Made by a program: the position numbers and the translations under genes. A stretch of 64,000 nucleotides of DNA from Lawsonibacter faecis (GTDB taxonomy: Bacteria > Bacillota > Clostridia > Oscillospirales > Oscillospiraceae). Position 1 is the stretch's first letter, and each line of letters starts with the position of its first letter. Positions 16,439 through 25,798 of this stretch are shown here, piece by piece. The notes beneath the pieces are model-generated. The model was not told the origin of the DNA and did no database searches. It worked only from the letters and a program-made list of their open reading frames with translations. Where the stretch lies: NCBI RefSeq assembly GCF_014287675.1, contig NZ_JACOPQ010000007.1, positions 177,811-241,810 on the forward strand. Reading direction: 5' to 3'.

Positions 16439-18973
16439 TTATTTTTCGTTGGCGTAGTAGAATTCAATGTTCTCCACCTTGGTGAGGGGCTCCACGTTGT
16501 ATTTCTGAACCCGCTCGTCGTTGATGACGCCGGACCAGTTGAGGCCGAAGGCGAAGTCGTAGGTGTTGCCGTCGGCGTCCACATAGCACTCCATATCCCG
16601 GGGTGTATCCTCGGCCTGGGCCTCGACGGCCTCCATGGAGGCGGGCTGCTGGAGGTTCAGGAGGCCCGAGGGCTCGGCCTCGCCGGAGGCGATGCTCAGC
16701 AGGGTCTCGTCGAAGAACCAGCCGGAACTCATGCTGGTGCCGTAGTAGAGAAGGATGGCGTCGGCCAGGGGCTCCACCTCGGACCAGACCATGGGGTTCT
16801 TGGCGTCCATCAAAACGACTACCTTGCAGGAGCCGGGTACGGCGCTTTCCACATACTGGAGCATCTCCAAATCGCCGTAGCTGCTGCTGCGCGCGGCAGT
16901 ATTGCCGTAGTAGGAGCGGTTCTCCTTTACGTCCTGGGACTTGGTGCCGTAGCCGTCATTGATAATCTCGGTGCTTACGGTGCCGCCGATAGACTCCCGG
17001 CGGGCGGTTTTGGCGGTATAGGCCTCATACTGAATGGACGGAGGCGTCCAAATCCCCTCATCGGTCAGCGAACTGTCGGTGATGGGAGAGCTCATGGGAA
17101 CCAGAACCATGTCGCAGCCCGCCAGATCGGCGGCGCCGGCGCGGACCACGTCGTTCTCGGTATAGACCGGGTTGCCGTCCGCGTCAGAGCCGGAGGGATC
17201 GCCCACAGTGTCGGTCACCACGTTGAAGTACTCGCCCACCGCGGTCAGATCCATGGCGGGCTCCCAGCTGGCGGGAGTGGCTTCGGCGGAGGAACTGGCG
17301 GCAGAGCCTGTGTTGAACTGATAGGGGATGTAGACGGTCTTCTTGGTGCCGTCGGACTGAGAAATCGTGTTATCTGAGTTTTTCAGCATGATGACGCTCT
17401 TTTTCTGAAGCTCCAGAGCGTAGGCGTCGGTGTCGTTGTTCCAGACGGTGTTGAACGCATAATCGCTGGTCACGTAGGCGTTTTCATAGAGGCCCACCTG
17501 CATCTGGGACAGGACAAAGTGGTACACGGCGTTGCGGAGAATGGACAGGGCCTCGTCCTCGCCGAGCTCGTCTTCCACCAACTCGAAGCCCTCTGCAGCG
17601 CCCTCCAGATTGGTGGTTCCGCCAACCTGGTGGATGCCGTTTTTGTACAGCGCGGCGAAGCGCTCCGCCACAGTCAGATCCTCCACGGTGTAGCTGCCCG
17701 CTCCGCCGTCTTCCGTAATCTGCCAGTCGGTCAGGATAAAGCCCTGATACCCGGTGTCCAGCAGCATTCCCATCTTATACTCGCTGTAGGCGCCGCCCAC
17801 CTGCGCACCCAGGGAGCCGTCGGTGCTGTAGGCGGCGGCATAGTTGGGCATTACGCCGGACGCCTTCGTAATGCTGCGGGTCAGATTAAAGGCGGCGTCG
17901 AAATAAGCGATGAGATGCGCCTCATAGTTGTTGTTGGGAAACACATCGAAGCGGCCGCCGTCAAAGTGGTCGTTCCGGCCGCCCTCGGCGGCGCCGGCGC
18001 CGGCGTAGTGCTTCACGATGGCATAGAGGGAGTCCTCGCCCCAGCCGAGATCCGTGCCGTCCTCAGCCCAGGTGGACTGCAGGCCGGAGATATACGCGTC
18101 CGTAAGGTCCCGGTTCAGGGCCGGGTCCTCCGTGTAGTCGCCGGTGGCGCGGGCCAAAATCGGTGTGGTTACCAGGTCGGTCTGGGGTCCCAGCAGCATG
18201 GTGATGCCCACGCTGCGGTACATCCTGGAGGTCTTTACACCCAGATCAAAAGCTGTGTCAGTGTCGAAGGTAGCGCCGAGAGAGAGCTGATCTATGGTAT
18301 TGGAGATATTGGCGGGGTCTGCGGAGATGGTGGCGGGGATGCCCCAATTGCCGGAGGATTCGCAGAGGGACTGGAGGGCGTTGACCCAGCTGATTGCCAT
18401 GCTGGTATTGCCCGAGGAAGCGGCACTTCGGGTCACGCCGCCGCGGCCGCCGTTCTGGATATACACATAGTCGTCGCTGCCCTCCTCAATGGAGTAGCCG
18501 AAGCTGGCCCAGCCGCCGTGGGTGAAGAGGGGGGTCATCTCGTCCACAGACATCTGGCTGGCAAGGTCCATGGCGCGGGTCTCGTCGTCGTTTCGCCAGT
18601 CCTCATAGCCGTCCAGCACACCGTCCCGGTCCAGGTCCTTGAAGGCGTAGCCGTCCACCTGGATGAGGGAGACGCCGGAGTCTGCGGAGTAGCCCAGGGT
18701 TTCGCCGCCCTCGTTGGTGACCTGAACCCAGCCGTCGCTCATCTTGGTCTCGGTCCATTTGACGCTGCCGCTGCCCAGCTCCTCGGGGGTAATGGGGGCC
18801 ACCACGCCGTCGGCGGAGGCGGCCGGGGTCTGGCTCTCCTCGGGTCCGGCGCTCTGAGAGGGAGTGGGGGCCTGGCTGGCGCTGGGCGTGTCCGCCGTGT
18901 CGCCGCACGCCGTCATGGCGAATACCATGGCCAATGCCAGCAGCAGCGCGGTGAGCCGTTTTGCCTTTTTCAT
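16439..18973 (-). CDS. GH3 family glycosidase lipoprotein, copy 2
   Basis: An 844-aa lipoprotein. Signal and lipobox MAMVFAMTACG-like (Cys at about 23) are followed by a Ser/Pro/Gln-rich tether to about 55. An EF-hand-like loop DLDRDGVLDGYEDWR precedes the GH3 barrel (LASQMSVDEMTPLFTHGGW, IVKHYAGAGAAEGGRNDH, putative nucleophile Asp in GFILTDWQITED). The GH3 C-terminal domain contains LQKKSVIMLKNS. Likely an exo-beta-glycosidase outside the cell. Long stretches, including signal and linker, are almost identical to the gene at 19049, so the pair is a recent duplication. It lies between its paralogue and the permuted GH3 gene on one strand. Confidence 0.9.
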   Translation of the reverse strand: MKKAKRLTALLLALAMVFAMTACGDTADTPSASQAPTPSQSAGPEESQTPAASADGVVAPITPEELGSGSVKWTETKMSDGWVQVTNEGGETLGYSADSGVSLIQVDGYAFKDLDRDGVLDGYEDWRNDDETRAMDLASQMSVDEMTPLFTHGGWASFGYSIEEGSDDYVYIQNGGRGGVTRSAASSGNTSMAISWVNALQSLCESSGNWGIPATISADPANISNTIDQLSLGATFDTDTAFDLGVKTSRMYRSVGITMLLGPQTDLVTTPILARATGDYTEDPALNRDLTDAYISGLQSTWAEDGTDLGWGEDSLYAIVKHYAGAGAAEGGRNDHFDGGRFDVFPNNNYEAHLIAYFDAAFNLTRSITKASGVMPNYAAAYSTDGSLGAQVGGAYSEYKMGMLLDTGYQGFILTDWQITEDGGAGSYTVEDLTVAERFAALYKNGIHQVGGTTNLEGAAEGFELVEDELGEDEALSILRNAVYHFVLSQMQVGLYENAYVTSDYAFNTVWNNDTDAYALELQKKSVIMLKNSDNTISQSDGTKKTVYIPYQFNTGSAASSSAEATPASWEPAMDLTAVGEYFNVVTDTVGDPSGSDADGNPVYTENDVVRAGAADLAGCDMVLVPMSSPITDSSLTDEGIWTPPSIQYEAYTAKTARRESIGGTVSTEIINDGYGTKSQDVKENRSYYGNTAARSSSYGDLEMLQYVESAVPGSCKVVVLMDAKNPMVWSEVEPLADAILLYYGTSMSSGWFFDETLLSIASGEAEPSGLLNLQQPASMEAVEAQAEDTPRDMECYVDADGNTYDFAFGLNWSGVINDERVQKYNVEPLTKVENIEFYYANEK

Positions 18974-18996
18974 ATAAATCCTCCTGATATTTAATC

Positions 18997-19034
18997 ACAG
19001 TGGCGCAGGCGGCGAGGCCGTCCCGCGCCACTGT
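18997..19034 (-). promoter_or_regulatory. Intercistronic hairpin between GH3 paralogues
   Basis: ACAGTGGCGC pairs with GCGCCACTGT around an 18-base G+C-rich loop between the two GH3 genes. Confidence 0.45.
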
Positions 19035-19048
19035 TAAGAGCCGGACGC

Positions 19049-21577
19049 CTATTTCTCGTTTGCGTAGTGGAAGTCGATATTCTCCACCTTGGTGAGGGGC
19101 TCCACGTTGTATTTCTGAACCCGCTCGTCGTTGATGACGCCGGACCAATTGAGGCCGAAGGCGAAGTCGTAGGCGTTGCCGTCGGCGTCCACGTAGCACT
19201 CCATGTCACGGGGGACGTCCTCAGCCTGGGCCTCAACGGCCTCCATGGAGGCGGGCTGCTGGAGGTTCAGGAGGCCGGAGGGCTCCACTGTGCCGGACAC
19301 CACGTCCAGCAGGGCTTCGTCCTGGAACCAGCTGCCGCCGAAGCTGGCATTGCCGTAATAGAGGAGGATGGCGTCGGCCAGAGGCTCCACCTCGGACCAG
19401 ACCATGGGTCCGCCGGCGGTCATCAGGACGACCACCTTGCAGGAGTCGGGCACGGCACTCGCCGCGTATTGGAGCATCTCCAGGTCGGCGTAGTTGCTGT
19501 CCCGGCCCACGGTGTTGCCGTAGTAGGAGCGGTTCTCCTTCACGTCCTGAGACTTGGTGCCGTAGCCGTCGTTGATGATCTCGGTGGTAACGCTGCCGGC
19601 GATGGACTCCCGGCGGGCCGTCTTGGCGGTGTAGCCCTCGTACTGGAGGGAGGCGGGCAGATAGGTGCCGTCCTCGCCGGTGGTGCTGTCGGTTTTGGGC
19701 GCGTTCATGGACACCAGGACCATATCGCAGCCCGCCAGATCGGCGGCGGAGGCGCGGACCACGTCGTCCTCGGTGTAGACCGGATTGCCGTCCGCATCGG
19801 TGCCGGAGGGCTCGTTCACGGTGTCAGTGACCACATTGAAGTACTCGCCCACCGCGGTCAGGTCCAGGGAGGGCTCCCAGCTGGCGGGAGTGGCCTCGGC
19901 GGAAGAGCTGGCTGCGGTGGCTGCGGTAAAGGCATAGGGAATGTAAACGGTCTTCTTGGCGCCGTCGGACTGGGAGATGGCGCCGCCGGAGTTCTTCAGC
20001 ATGATAATACTCTGCTCCTGAAGATCCAGGGAGAAGGCGTCGGTGTCGTTGTTCCAGACGGTGTCAAAGGCGTGATCCCGGGTGATGTAGGCGTTCTCGT
20101 AGAGGCTGCACTGCATCTGGGACAGGACAAAGTGGTACACGGCGTTGCGGAGCAAGGCAATGGCATCTTCCTCGCCCAGCTCGTCGGCCACCAGCTCGTA
20201 GCCCTCAGCGGCCGCCTCGGTGTTGGAGGAGCCGCCCACCTGGTGAATGTTGTTTTTCAGCAGCGCGGCAAAGCGCTCGCTCTCGGTCAGGTCCTCAACG
20301 CCGAAGGGCTGGCTGCCGTCGCTGGTGATGCCCCAGTCGGTGAGCACGAACCCCTGGTAGCCGGTGTCCATCAGCATATCCATCTTGTACGCGCTGTAGC
20401 CGCCGCCGACCAGCTCGCCCAGGGAGCCGTCGTTGCTGTAGGAGATGGCGTAGTTGGGCATCACGCCCGCTTCCTTGGTGCTGCTCTTGGTGAGGGCAAA
20501 GGCGCCGTCGAAGAAACCGATGATGTGGGCCTCATAGTTGCTGCTGGGGAAGACGTCGTATTTGCCCGAGTCATTGTGGTCGTTCCGGCCGCCCTCAGCG
20601 GCGCCGGCGCCGGCGTAGTGCTTCACGATGGCGTAGACGGATTCCTCACCCCAGCCGAGATCCGTGCCGTCCTCAGCCCAGGTGGACTGCAGGCCGGAGA
20701 TGTACGCGTCCGTAAGGTCCCGGTTCAGGGCCGGGTCCTCCGTGTAGGTGCCGGAGGAACGGGCCAGGATGGGGGTGGTTACCAGATCGATCTGGGGTCC
20801 CAGCAGCATGGAGACGCCCACGGCGCGGTACTGCTTGCCGTGCTCCACGCCCAGCTCGAATGCCGTGTCCACATTAAAGGTGGCGCCAAGCGACAGCTGG
20901 TCTATGGTGCTGGAAATATTGGCGGGGTCCACGGAGACGGTGGCGGGGATGCCCCAGCTGCCGGTGGACTCGCAGAGGGCCTGGAGGGCGTTGGTCCAGT
21001 CCACAGCCATGCCGGTATTGCCGGAGTTAATGGCGCTGCGGGTTACGCCGCCGCGGCCGCCGGCCTGAATGTAGGCCAGGTCGTCACCCTCGATGGTGGT
21101 GCCGAAGCTCATCCAGCCGCCGTGGGTGAAGAGGGGGGTCATCTCGTCCACAGACATCTGGCTGGCAAGGTCCATGGCGCGGGTCTCGTCATCGTTTCGC
21201 CAGTCCTCATAGCCGTCCAGCACACCGTCCCGGTCCAGGTCCTTGAAGGCGTAGCCGTCCACCTGGATGAGGGAGACGCCGGAATCGGCGGAGTAGCCCA
21301 GGGTTTCGCCGCCCTCGTTGGTGACCTGAAGCCAGCCGTCGCTCATCTTGGTCTCGGTCCATTTGACGCTGCCGCTGCCCAGCTCCTCGGGGGTAATGGG
21401 GGCCACCACGCCGTCGGCGGAGGCGGCCGGGGTCTGGCTCTCCTTGGGTCCGGCGCTCTGAGAGGGAGTGGGGGTCTGGCTGGCGCTGGGCGTGTCCGCC
21501 GTGTCGCCGCACGCCGTCATGGCGAATACCATGGCCAATGCCAGCAGCAGTGCAATGAGTCGGTTCCTCTTTTTCAT
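19049..21577 (-). CDS. GH3 family glycosidase lipoprotein, copy 1
   Basis: An 842-aa lipoprotein; ATG at 21577 follows GGAGAT. Signal peptide and lipobox (FAMTACG), low-complexity tether, EF-hand-like DRDGVLDGYEDW loop, GH3 barrel (KHYAGAGAAEGGRNDHNDSG, putative nucleophile Asp in GFVLTDWGITSD) and C-terminal GH3 domain (LQEQSIIMLKNSG) follow in order. It is the first gene of the operon. It diverges from copy 2 mainly in patches (residues near 150-165, 390-420, 600-620), suggesting different substrate or linkage preference, while the first 130 residues and last 60 are nearly the same. Confidence 0.9.
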   Translation of the reverse strand: MKKRNRLIALLLALAMVFAMTACGDTADTPSASQTPTPSQSAGPKESQTPAASADGVVAPITPEELGSGSVKWTETKMSDGWLQVTNEGGETLGYSADSGVSLIQVDGYAFKDLDRDGVLDGYEDWRNDDETRAMDLASQMSVDEMTPLFTHGGWMSFGTTIEGDDLAYIQAGGRGGVTRSAINSGNTGMAVDWTNALQALCESTGSWGIPATVSVDPANISSTIDQLSLGATFNVDTAFELGVEHGKQYRAVGVSMLLGPQIDLVTTPILARSSGTYTEDPALNRDLTDAYISGLQSTWAEDGTDLGWGEESVYAIVKHYAGAGAAEGGRNDHNDSGKYDVFPSSNYEAHIIGFFDGAFALTKSSTKEAGVMPNYAISYSNDGSLGELVGGGYSAYKMDMLMDTGYQGFVLTDWGITSDGSQPFGVEDLTESERFAALLKNNIHQVGGSSNTEAAAEGYELVADELGEEDAIALLRNAVYHFVLSQMQCSLYENAYITRDHAFDTVWNNDTDAFSLDLQEQSIIMLKNSGGAISQSDGAKKTVYIPYAFTAATAASSSAEATPASWEPSLDLTAVGEYFNVVTDTVNEPSGTDADGNPVYTEDDVVRASAADLAGCDMVLVSMNAPKTDSTTGEDGTYLPASLQYEGYTAKTARRESIAGSVTTEIINDGYGTKSQDVKENRSYYGNTVGRDSNYADLEMLQYAASAVPDSCKVVVLMTAGGPMVWSEVEPLADAILLYYGNASFGGSWFQDEALLDVVSGTVEPSGLLNLQQPASMEAVEAQAEDVPRDMECYVDADGNAYDFAFGLNWSGVINDERVQKYNVEPLTKVENIDFHYANEK

Positions 21578-21656
21578 CTGTCTATCTCCTTTCCGAATTG
21601 GGATACCTCTGTGCAGCCCTGTGCGGGCGATGCCCGCCCTTTTCTGCCGCAACGCT

Positions 21657-21684
21657 ATCATAAATCTGCACAAAATTTTTTCAA
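21657..21684 (-). promoter_or_regulatory. Promoter of the GH3 operon
   Basis: On the minus strand TTGAAA, a 16-base spacer and TATGAT lie about 80 bases before the first GH3 start. The imperfect GGCA-N8-TGCC repeat near 21703-21718 upstream could be a regulator site; the adjacent LytTR regulator is the natural candidate. Confidence 0.6.
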
Positions 21685-21753
21685 TATTTGATGGAGATTC
21701 GGCATTTTGGTGTGCCATACGGCGGGAGAGGCTTGACGAAGCGCACGAAAATG

Positions 21754-21796
21754 CCGTCGGGCGCCTTTTGTCATGGACAAAAGGCGGCCGACGGCT
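21754..21796 (-). terminator. Hairpin after the LytTR/AgrC operon
   Basis: A 20-base arm (GCCGTCGGGCGCCTTTTGTC) pairs with its complement with one mismatch around a three-base loop, 25 bases past the LytTR stop. Confidence 0.65.
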
Positions 21797-21820
21797 GGCG
21801 AGCGTATTATAAAAACCGGA

Positions 21821-22543
21821 TTACACCTTCCCCAACAGAGAGAGATACTTGCTTTTCACCTCATGAGCCTTGCTCCGGCCGATTGGGAGCTCCGTCCCGT
21901 CCACCAGCGTTACCGTATTGACGCCGATGCGCTGGATGTGGGCGGAATTGACCAGATAGCCCTTGTGGATGCGGATAAAGCCGTGCTCCTGTGTGACAGC
22001 GTCCAGCTTCTCCATGGTCATTTTGACCTCAAGCGGCTCGGCCTTTCCATCCAGATAGACCAGTTGGTAGTTTCGGCTGCCCTCGATATAACGGATCTGC
22101 CTGCTTTTCAGCGTGAGGAGGCCCGAGCGGGTGTTGAAATCAATGTGGTCCCCGCCCTGGCTCTGCGCGTTGGTTTTAATGTAAAGCTCCACCACGGCGG
22201 AAATATCATTGAGAAAATTGCTCTTCCGCACGAAGCCCAGGGGCTGGACAAAGAAGGAGTCGAAGACCCGGCTCTCCGCCTCCGAGACGTAGACCAGGGG
22301 AGTGCTGTCCCCCCGCTCGCGGAGCCTCTTCCCGACGGCGATGCCGTCCATACCGGGCATCTCAATGTCCAGCAGGAGGAGCTGGAAGCGGGTATCCTCA
22401 GTGGCCCGGAGAAGGGCCTCGCCGGAGCGGAAACGGGTGATCTCCGCGCTGATTCCCTTTTCTGCAAAGGCAGATTCCGCCGCGCCGGCGATGATGGGCA
22501 GGGCCTTAGCGTCGTCGTCACAGAGCGCGATTTTTATTTTCAT
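21821..22543 (-). CDS. LytTR-family response regulator (AgrA/VirR-like)
   Basis: A 240-aa regulator. The receiver (1-125) has DDD at 9-11, phospho-acceptor Asp59 in LLLLDIEMPGMDG and Lys in FVRKSN. The LytTR domain (about 140-240) has IRYIEGSRNYQLVYLDG and HGFIRIHKGYLVNSAHIQRI. Its ATG overlaps the kinase stop by four bases. It probably binds direct repeats upstream of the GH3 operon. Confidence 0.92.
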   Translation of the reverse strand: MKIKIALCDDDAKALPIIAGAAESAFAEKGISAEITRFRSGEALLRATEDTRFQLLLLDIEMPGMDGIAVGKRLRERGDSTPLVYVSEAESRVFDSFFVQPLGFVRKSNFLNDISAVVELYIKTNAQSQGGDHIDFNTRSGLLTLKSRQIRYIEGSRNYQLVYLDGKAEPLEVKMTMEKLDAVTQEHGFIRIHKGYLVNSAHIQRIGVNTVTLVDGTELPIGRSKAHEVKSKYLSLLGKV

Positions 22544-23901
22544 GCCGTGACTCCCCCCGTCTCGCCGGACAGCATATCTATCATAATCTTGGCAACAAAG
22601 TTGCCGCTGTCCAGCCCGAATTCCGCGCAGCCGTTGTATTTTTCCGCAATTTTACTGATGATCCGGGTGCCATAGCCGTGGAGACGCCCGTCGGCTTTCG
22701 TGGTGCTCAGGGCCGTGCCCCGGCGCTGGAGCTGCTTTCGGTCCGTGGTGTTTCGGCACATGATGTAGAGATAGGTGCGGTGGGGATAGATCTCCAGCCG
22801 CAGGGAGACAGGCAGATCCTTTACCTGGCGAAGACGGGCGCACTCCTCAATTGCATTGTCCAGAAGATTTGCCAGAAGGGCGCAGAGATCGTCCTCTGCG
22901 AAGGGGAGCACCGGCGGCACCACCAGCTGGTGCTCCATTTGTACGTCCTCCTTTTTGGCCTTTCCCATCTCCATATTGAGGATGGCGTTGACGGCCCGGT
23001 TGCCGCAGTCGATATAGTTGAGCTGGGCGGGCAGATGATCCGTGAGCTGCTGAAAATAGGCCTCCAGTTCGCCGTAACGTTTCTGGGAGAGCAATATCTG
23101 CATATAGGAGTATTGGTTTTTCAGATCATGCCGGATACAGCGCAAATCTTCCAACGTGGCCTCAGTGGCCCGGAACAGCTCCCGCTCGCCCTGCAAACGC
23201 TGGCTCTCGGCCTGGAGGGCGATGATATCGGCCTGCTCGGCGCACATGTCATGCATGGCCCAAACGGCCACCAGGGTCATCCCGAGGATACAGATGTAGG
23301 CCACGGCGAAGCTCACCGTGATGCGGTAGTCCGCACCCGCCCAGAAGATCTCCAGGAGAACGAAGACGAGCACGCTGGCGTCGCCAATCAGGATGACGGA
23401 CATACCGCTGAACGGAATAGACTGGTACTTCTGAAAGTTGAAGGCGTGCAGATAGAGCGCCAGGGGGATGCCCAGTGTGGCAATGAGGCAGCGAACCACG
23501 CCCTCCATGGCGCCGCGGACGAGAAACTCTCCGGTCAGGAAGCTGAACATCCCGCCGATGGAGGAGAGCGCGCAGCAGCAGGCGAACATGGAGCTCCACA
23601 TCACCAGCTTGGATTTCCAGTAATAGTCTGAGCGCAGGTAGAGATAGGCAAAGCCCGCCAGTCCGTTGACAAGGGTACGGACAATGAGAAACAGGCTGGG
23701 AAATAATATCTGGGCAGGCAGCTCACAGCCGCCCAGAACCAGCGACAAAACCGCAAAATCCGCAAGAAGCCGCCCCCAGCCCCGCCGGCCGCGGGGAGGG
23801 CCGTTACACAGCAGCGCCCATGCAAGCCCTAAGAGAATACGTTCGATAAACCAAGCCGCGTCCAGTGTCTCGACTATGCTGAATCCAGCCAGCTCCGGCA
23901 T
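22540..23901 (-). CDS. AgrC-like GHKL sensor histidine kinase
   Basis: A 453-aa kinase with about six membrane segments in residues 15-215, a coiled linker, an H box (CIRHDLKNQYSYM, His258), an N box (LANLLDNAIEECARL) and a G box (GRLHGYGTRIISKIAEKYNG). This is the quorum/peptide-sensing kinase layout of AgrC and similar proteins. No AgrB or pro-peptide gene is visible nearby, so the signal is unknown. Pairs with the overlapping LytTR regulator. Confidence 0.9.
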   Translation of the reverse strand: MPELAGFSIVETLDAAWFIERILLGLAWALLCNGPPRGRRGWGRLLADFAVLSLVLGGCELPAQILFPSLFLIVRTLVNGLAGFAYLYLRSDYYWKSKLVMWSSMFACCCALSSIGGMFSFLTGEFLVRGAMEGVVRCLIATLGIPLALYLHAFNFQKYQSIPFSGMSVILIGDASVLVFVLLEIFWAGADYRITVSFAVAYICILGMTLVAVWAMHDMCAEQADIIALQAESQRLQGERELFRATEATLEDLRCIRHDLKNQYSYMQILLSQKRYGELEAYFQQLTDHLPAQLNYIDCGNRAVNAILNMEMGKAKKEDVQMEHQLVVPPVLPFAEDDLCALLANLLDNAIEECARLRQVKDLPVSLRLEIYPHRTYLYIMCRNTTDRKQLQRRGTALSTTKADGRLHGYGTRIISKIAEKYNGCAEFGLDSGNFVAKIMIDMLSGETGGVTA

Positions 23902-24044
23902 CCCACCGCCCCCTCATTCAGCCCCCGCCGCTGTGGACAAGCAAATTCAAACAGCTTTTCCGCCGCCGTACGTCGGCCTATTGTGCATATTGTAAATAGG
24001 CAAACGCGGTTTGTCAAGGATAGCCGCCGTTTGTTCACTTACCC

Positions 24045-24074
24045 TTGCCGGGCCGTTTGAGGGAATGGTACACT
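24045..24074 (+). promoter_or_regulatory. Possible promoter of the acylation operon
   Basis: TTGCCG (24045-24050), an 18-base spacer and TACACT (24069-24074), about 30 bases before the ligase start. The rest of the 203-base divergent gap has no other clear signal. Confidence 0.4.
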
Positions 24075-24104
24075 CTCCCCAACAGGAACGGGGGAGGTTG
24101 CGCG

Positions 24105-25580
24105 ATGTTATTTTATGAGGATACGCTCTGTGCTTTCTTGAAGGTGCTGGCCGAGCGGGCTCCGGACCAGCCCATGCTGGGCTGCGAGAGCGGATGGCTT
24201 ACAGTCCGGCAGGTTTTGGAACGGGTGGAGTCGGGCGCCAGACAGCTGCACAAGGTCGGTATTCGCCCGGGGGATTATCTGTGCATCCCTGCCCAGCGGA
24301 CCGTAAACACCTGTGTGGTCATGCTTTGCCTGCAGCGCCTGGGGGCGGTGGCGGTGCTCACCGATCCCAGAGGCGAGGCGGCAGCGCAGCTGAAAAGCTG
24401 TGAGGCGGCCATACCGATCAAATACTACCTGACGATGAACCAGGATGTCTCCCGGCCGGTAGCGACCCTGACCTCGACCGCCACGGGGAAAGATCTCTGC
24501 CTCTCCATGCGCAAGAAAGCCGCGGGGGCGGAGGTGCCCCCCTTTGCCGACGCCAAGGCACCCGGATTTTTAATCTTTACCTCCGGCTCCACCGGGGCGA
24601 AAAAGGCGGTGATGATCAGCCAGTACAATCTGGTCAACGACCTCATGGATACCCGGGAGCTGGGATACTATACCCAGGACGACGTGGCGCTTGGAGCGCT
24701 GCCGCTGGACCACATCTTCGGCCTGGTGCTGCTGGCTGGAACCATGGTGCTGGGGTACCGCCTCTATTTCCCCAAGACCACCGATATACCGCATATCCTG
24801 GAGGCTGTCAGCACCCAGGGCATTACCCGGATGAACGGCGTGCCCTCCCTGTATCTGGCCATGGCCGCCGAAAAGGAGAAGTACGACCTGCGCTCCCTCC
24901 GGGCCGGGTTCATCGCGGGCGGACCGTGCACGCCAGGCCAATTCCGCTACATAGAAGAGGCGCTGGAGATGACCCTCATTCCGGCCTACGGAATGAGCGA
25001 GTGCGTGGGCATCACCTGTGCCAGCTACCGCGATCCCCAGCAGGTCCGGGCCTGCGGCGTGGGGAGGTTCTATCCCCGGAACACCTGGGCGATTTTGCTG
25101 GAGGACGGCGGTGAGGCCGCTGTGGGGCAGACGGGCGAGATCTGCGTGGACGGCCCCACCCGGATGGTGGGCTATTTTGGCGACGGCTCCCCCCGGGAGG
25201 CCCTGTTCCACACCGGCGACCTGGGCTATGTGGACGGCGAGGGCATCCTCCACCTCACCGGGCGGAAGAAGGACATCATTATCCGCAACGGCAACAATAT
25301 CTCGCCGCTGGTCATAGAGGACGCGCTCCTCTCCATCCAAGGGGTGACAGCCGCCGCCGTGGTGGGCCTGCCGCACCCCACCGAGGGCGAGTGCCCCGCC
25401 GCGATGGTGGTCTGCCGGGCCGAGATATATCAGACTCTGCCTCAGGCCCTGGGGAGCCGGGTGCAGAAGAACCTCGTGCCCGCCCTGTTCCGGCGGGCGG
25501 AGGCCCTTCCGATGACCGGCTCCGGCAAGACGGACAAGCTGCGGGTCCGGGAGATGCTGCTGCAATGTCAGGGTCAGTGA
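24105..25580 (+). CDS. AMP-forming acyl ligase (ANL superfamily, DltA/acyl-CoA synthetase-like)
   Basis: A 491-aa cytoplasmic adenylating enzyme; ATG at 24105 follows GGGGGAGG. It carries the phosphate loop IFTSGSTGAKKAVM (about 157-170), the A5 motif AYGMSECVG (about 296), HTGDLGYVDGEGILHLTGRKK with the hinge and adenylate Asp (about 369-392), and the catalytic Lys in the C-terminal TGSGKTDKL (about 471). It activates a carboxylic acid with ATP. Its end overlaps the small membrane gene and an MBOAT gene follows, so the acyl group is probably destined for export to a cell-surface polymer. No carrier protein is encoded in the operon; CoA may be the acceptor. Confidence 0.88.
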   Translation: MLFYEDTLCAFLKVLAERAPDQPMLGCESGWLTVRQVLERVESGARQLHKVGIRPGDYLCIPAQRTVNTCVVMLCLQRLGAVAVLTDPRGEAAAQLKSCEAAIPIKYYLTMNQDVSRPVATLTSTATGKDLCLSMRKKAAGAEVPPFADAKAPGFLIFTSGSTGAKKAVMISQYNLVNDLMDTRELGYYTQDDVALGALPLDHIFGLVLLAGTMVLGYRLYFPKTTDIPHILEAVSTQGITRMNGVPSLYLAMAAEKEKYDLRSLRAGFIAGGPCTPGQFRYIEEALEMTLIPAYGMSECVGITCASYRDPQQVRACGVGRFYPRNTWAILLEDGGEAAVGQTGEICVDGPTRMVGYFGDGSPREALFHTGDLGYVDGEGILHLTGRKKDIIIRNGNNISPLVIEDALLSIQGVTAAAVVGLPHPTEGECPAAMVVCRAEIYQTLPQALGSRVQKNLVPALFRRAEALPMTGSGKTDKLRVREMLLQCQGQ

Positions 25581-25798
25581 TTTTGGGCCTTCCGCCGGCC
25601 CTGGTCCTATATGCCGCGGCGCTTTTCCTGGCGCTTTTTGACCGGCGGTACCGGGCCACGCGGGGGTGGTTTACCCTCCTGGGGACGGCGCTGGCGCTGG
25701 CGGCCTCGGCTTACAGCCTCCTGCTGGGGGCGTCGGCCATGGAGGTGACGGCCGTTCTGCTGGCCTTTTCGCTGCTGGAACTGGAGGGAACGCCATGA
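25565..25798 (+). CDS. Small membrane protein of the acylation operon
   Basis: A 77-aa protein starting inside the ligase end (16-base overlap) and ending in an ATGA overlap with the MBOAT gene. It is mostly two to three hydrophobic segments (ILGLPPALVLYAAALFLALF, FTLLGTALALAASAYSLLLG) with a short basic loop RRYRATRG. No family recognised. Its position recalls DltX, the small membrane partner of DltB, but no similarity was seen. Confidence 0.75.
   Translation: MSGSVILGLPPALVLYAAALFLALFDRRYRATRGWFTLLGTALALAASAYSLLLGASAMEVTAVLLAFSLLELEGTP

Larger units (their letters stand above)
16439..21577 (-). repeat. Tandem duplication of GH3 genes
   Basis: The 5' parts of both genes (about 18530-18970 and 21140-21570) match nearly base for base, as do the 3' parts (about 16460-16660 and 19080-19280). 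The middle is patchy, which suggests duplication with later gene conversion. Confidence 0.85.

Noticed and set aside
19067..21691. 874-codon plus-strand frame opposite a GH3 gene
   Set aside because: Antisense shadow; parallels a similar frame opposite the paralogue because the genes are duplicates.
21821..23901. Complete agr quorum system
   Set aside because: Only AgrC-like and AgrA-like genes are present; no AgrB protease or peptide precursor could be found nearby.
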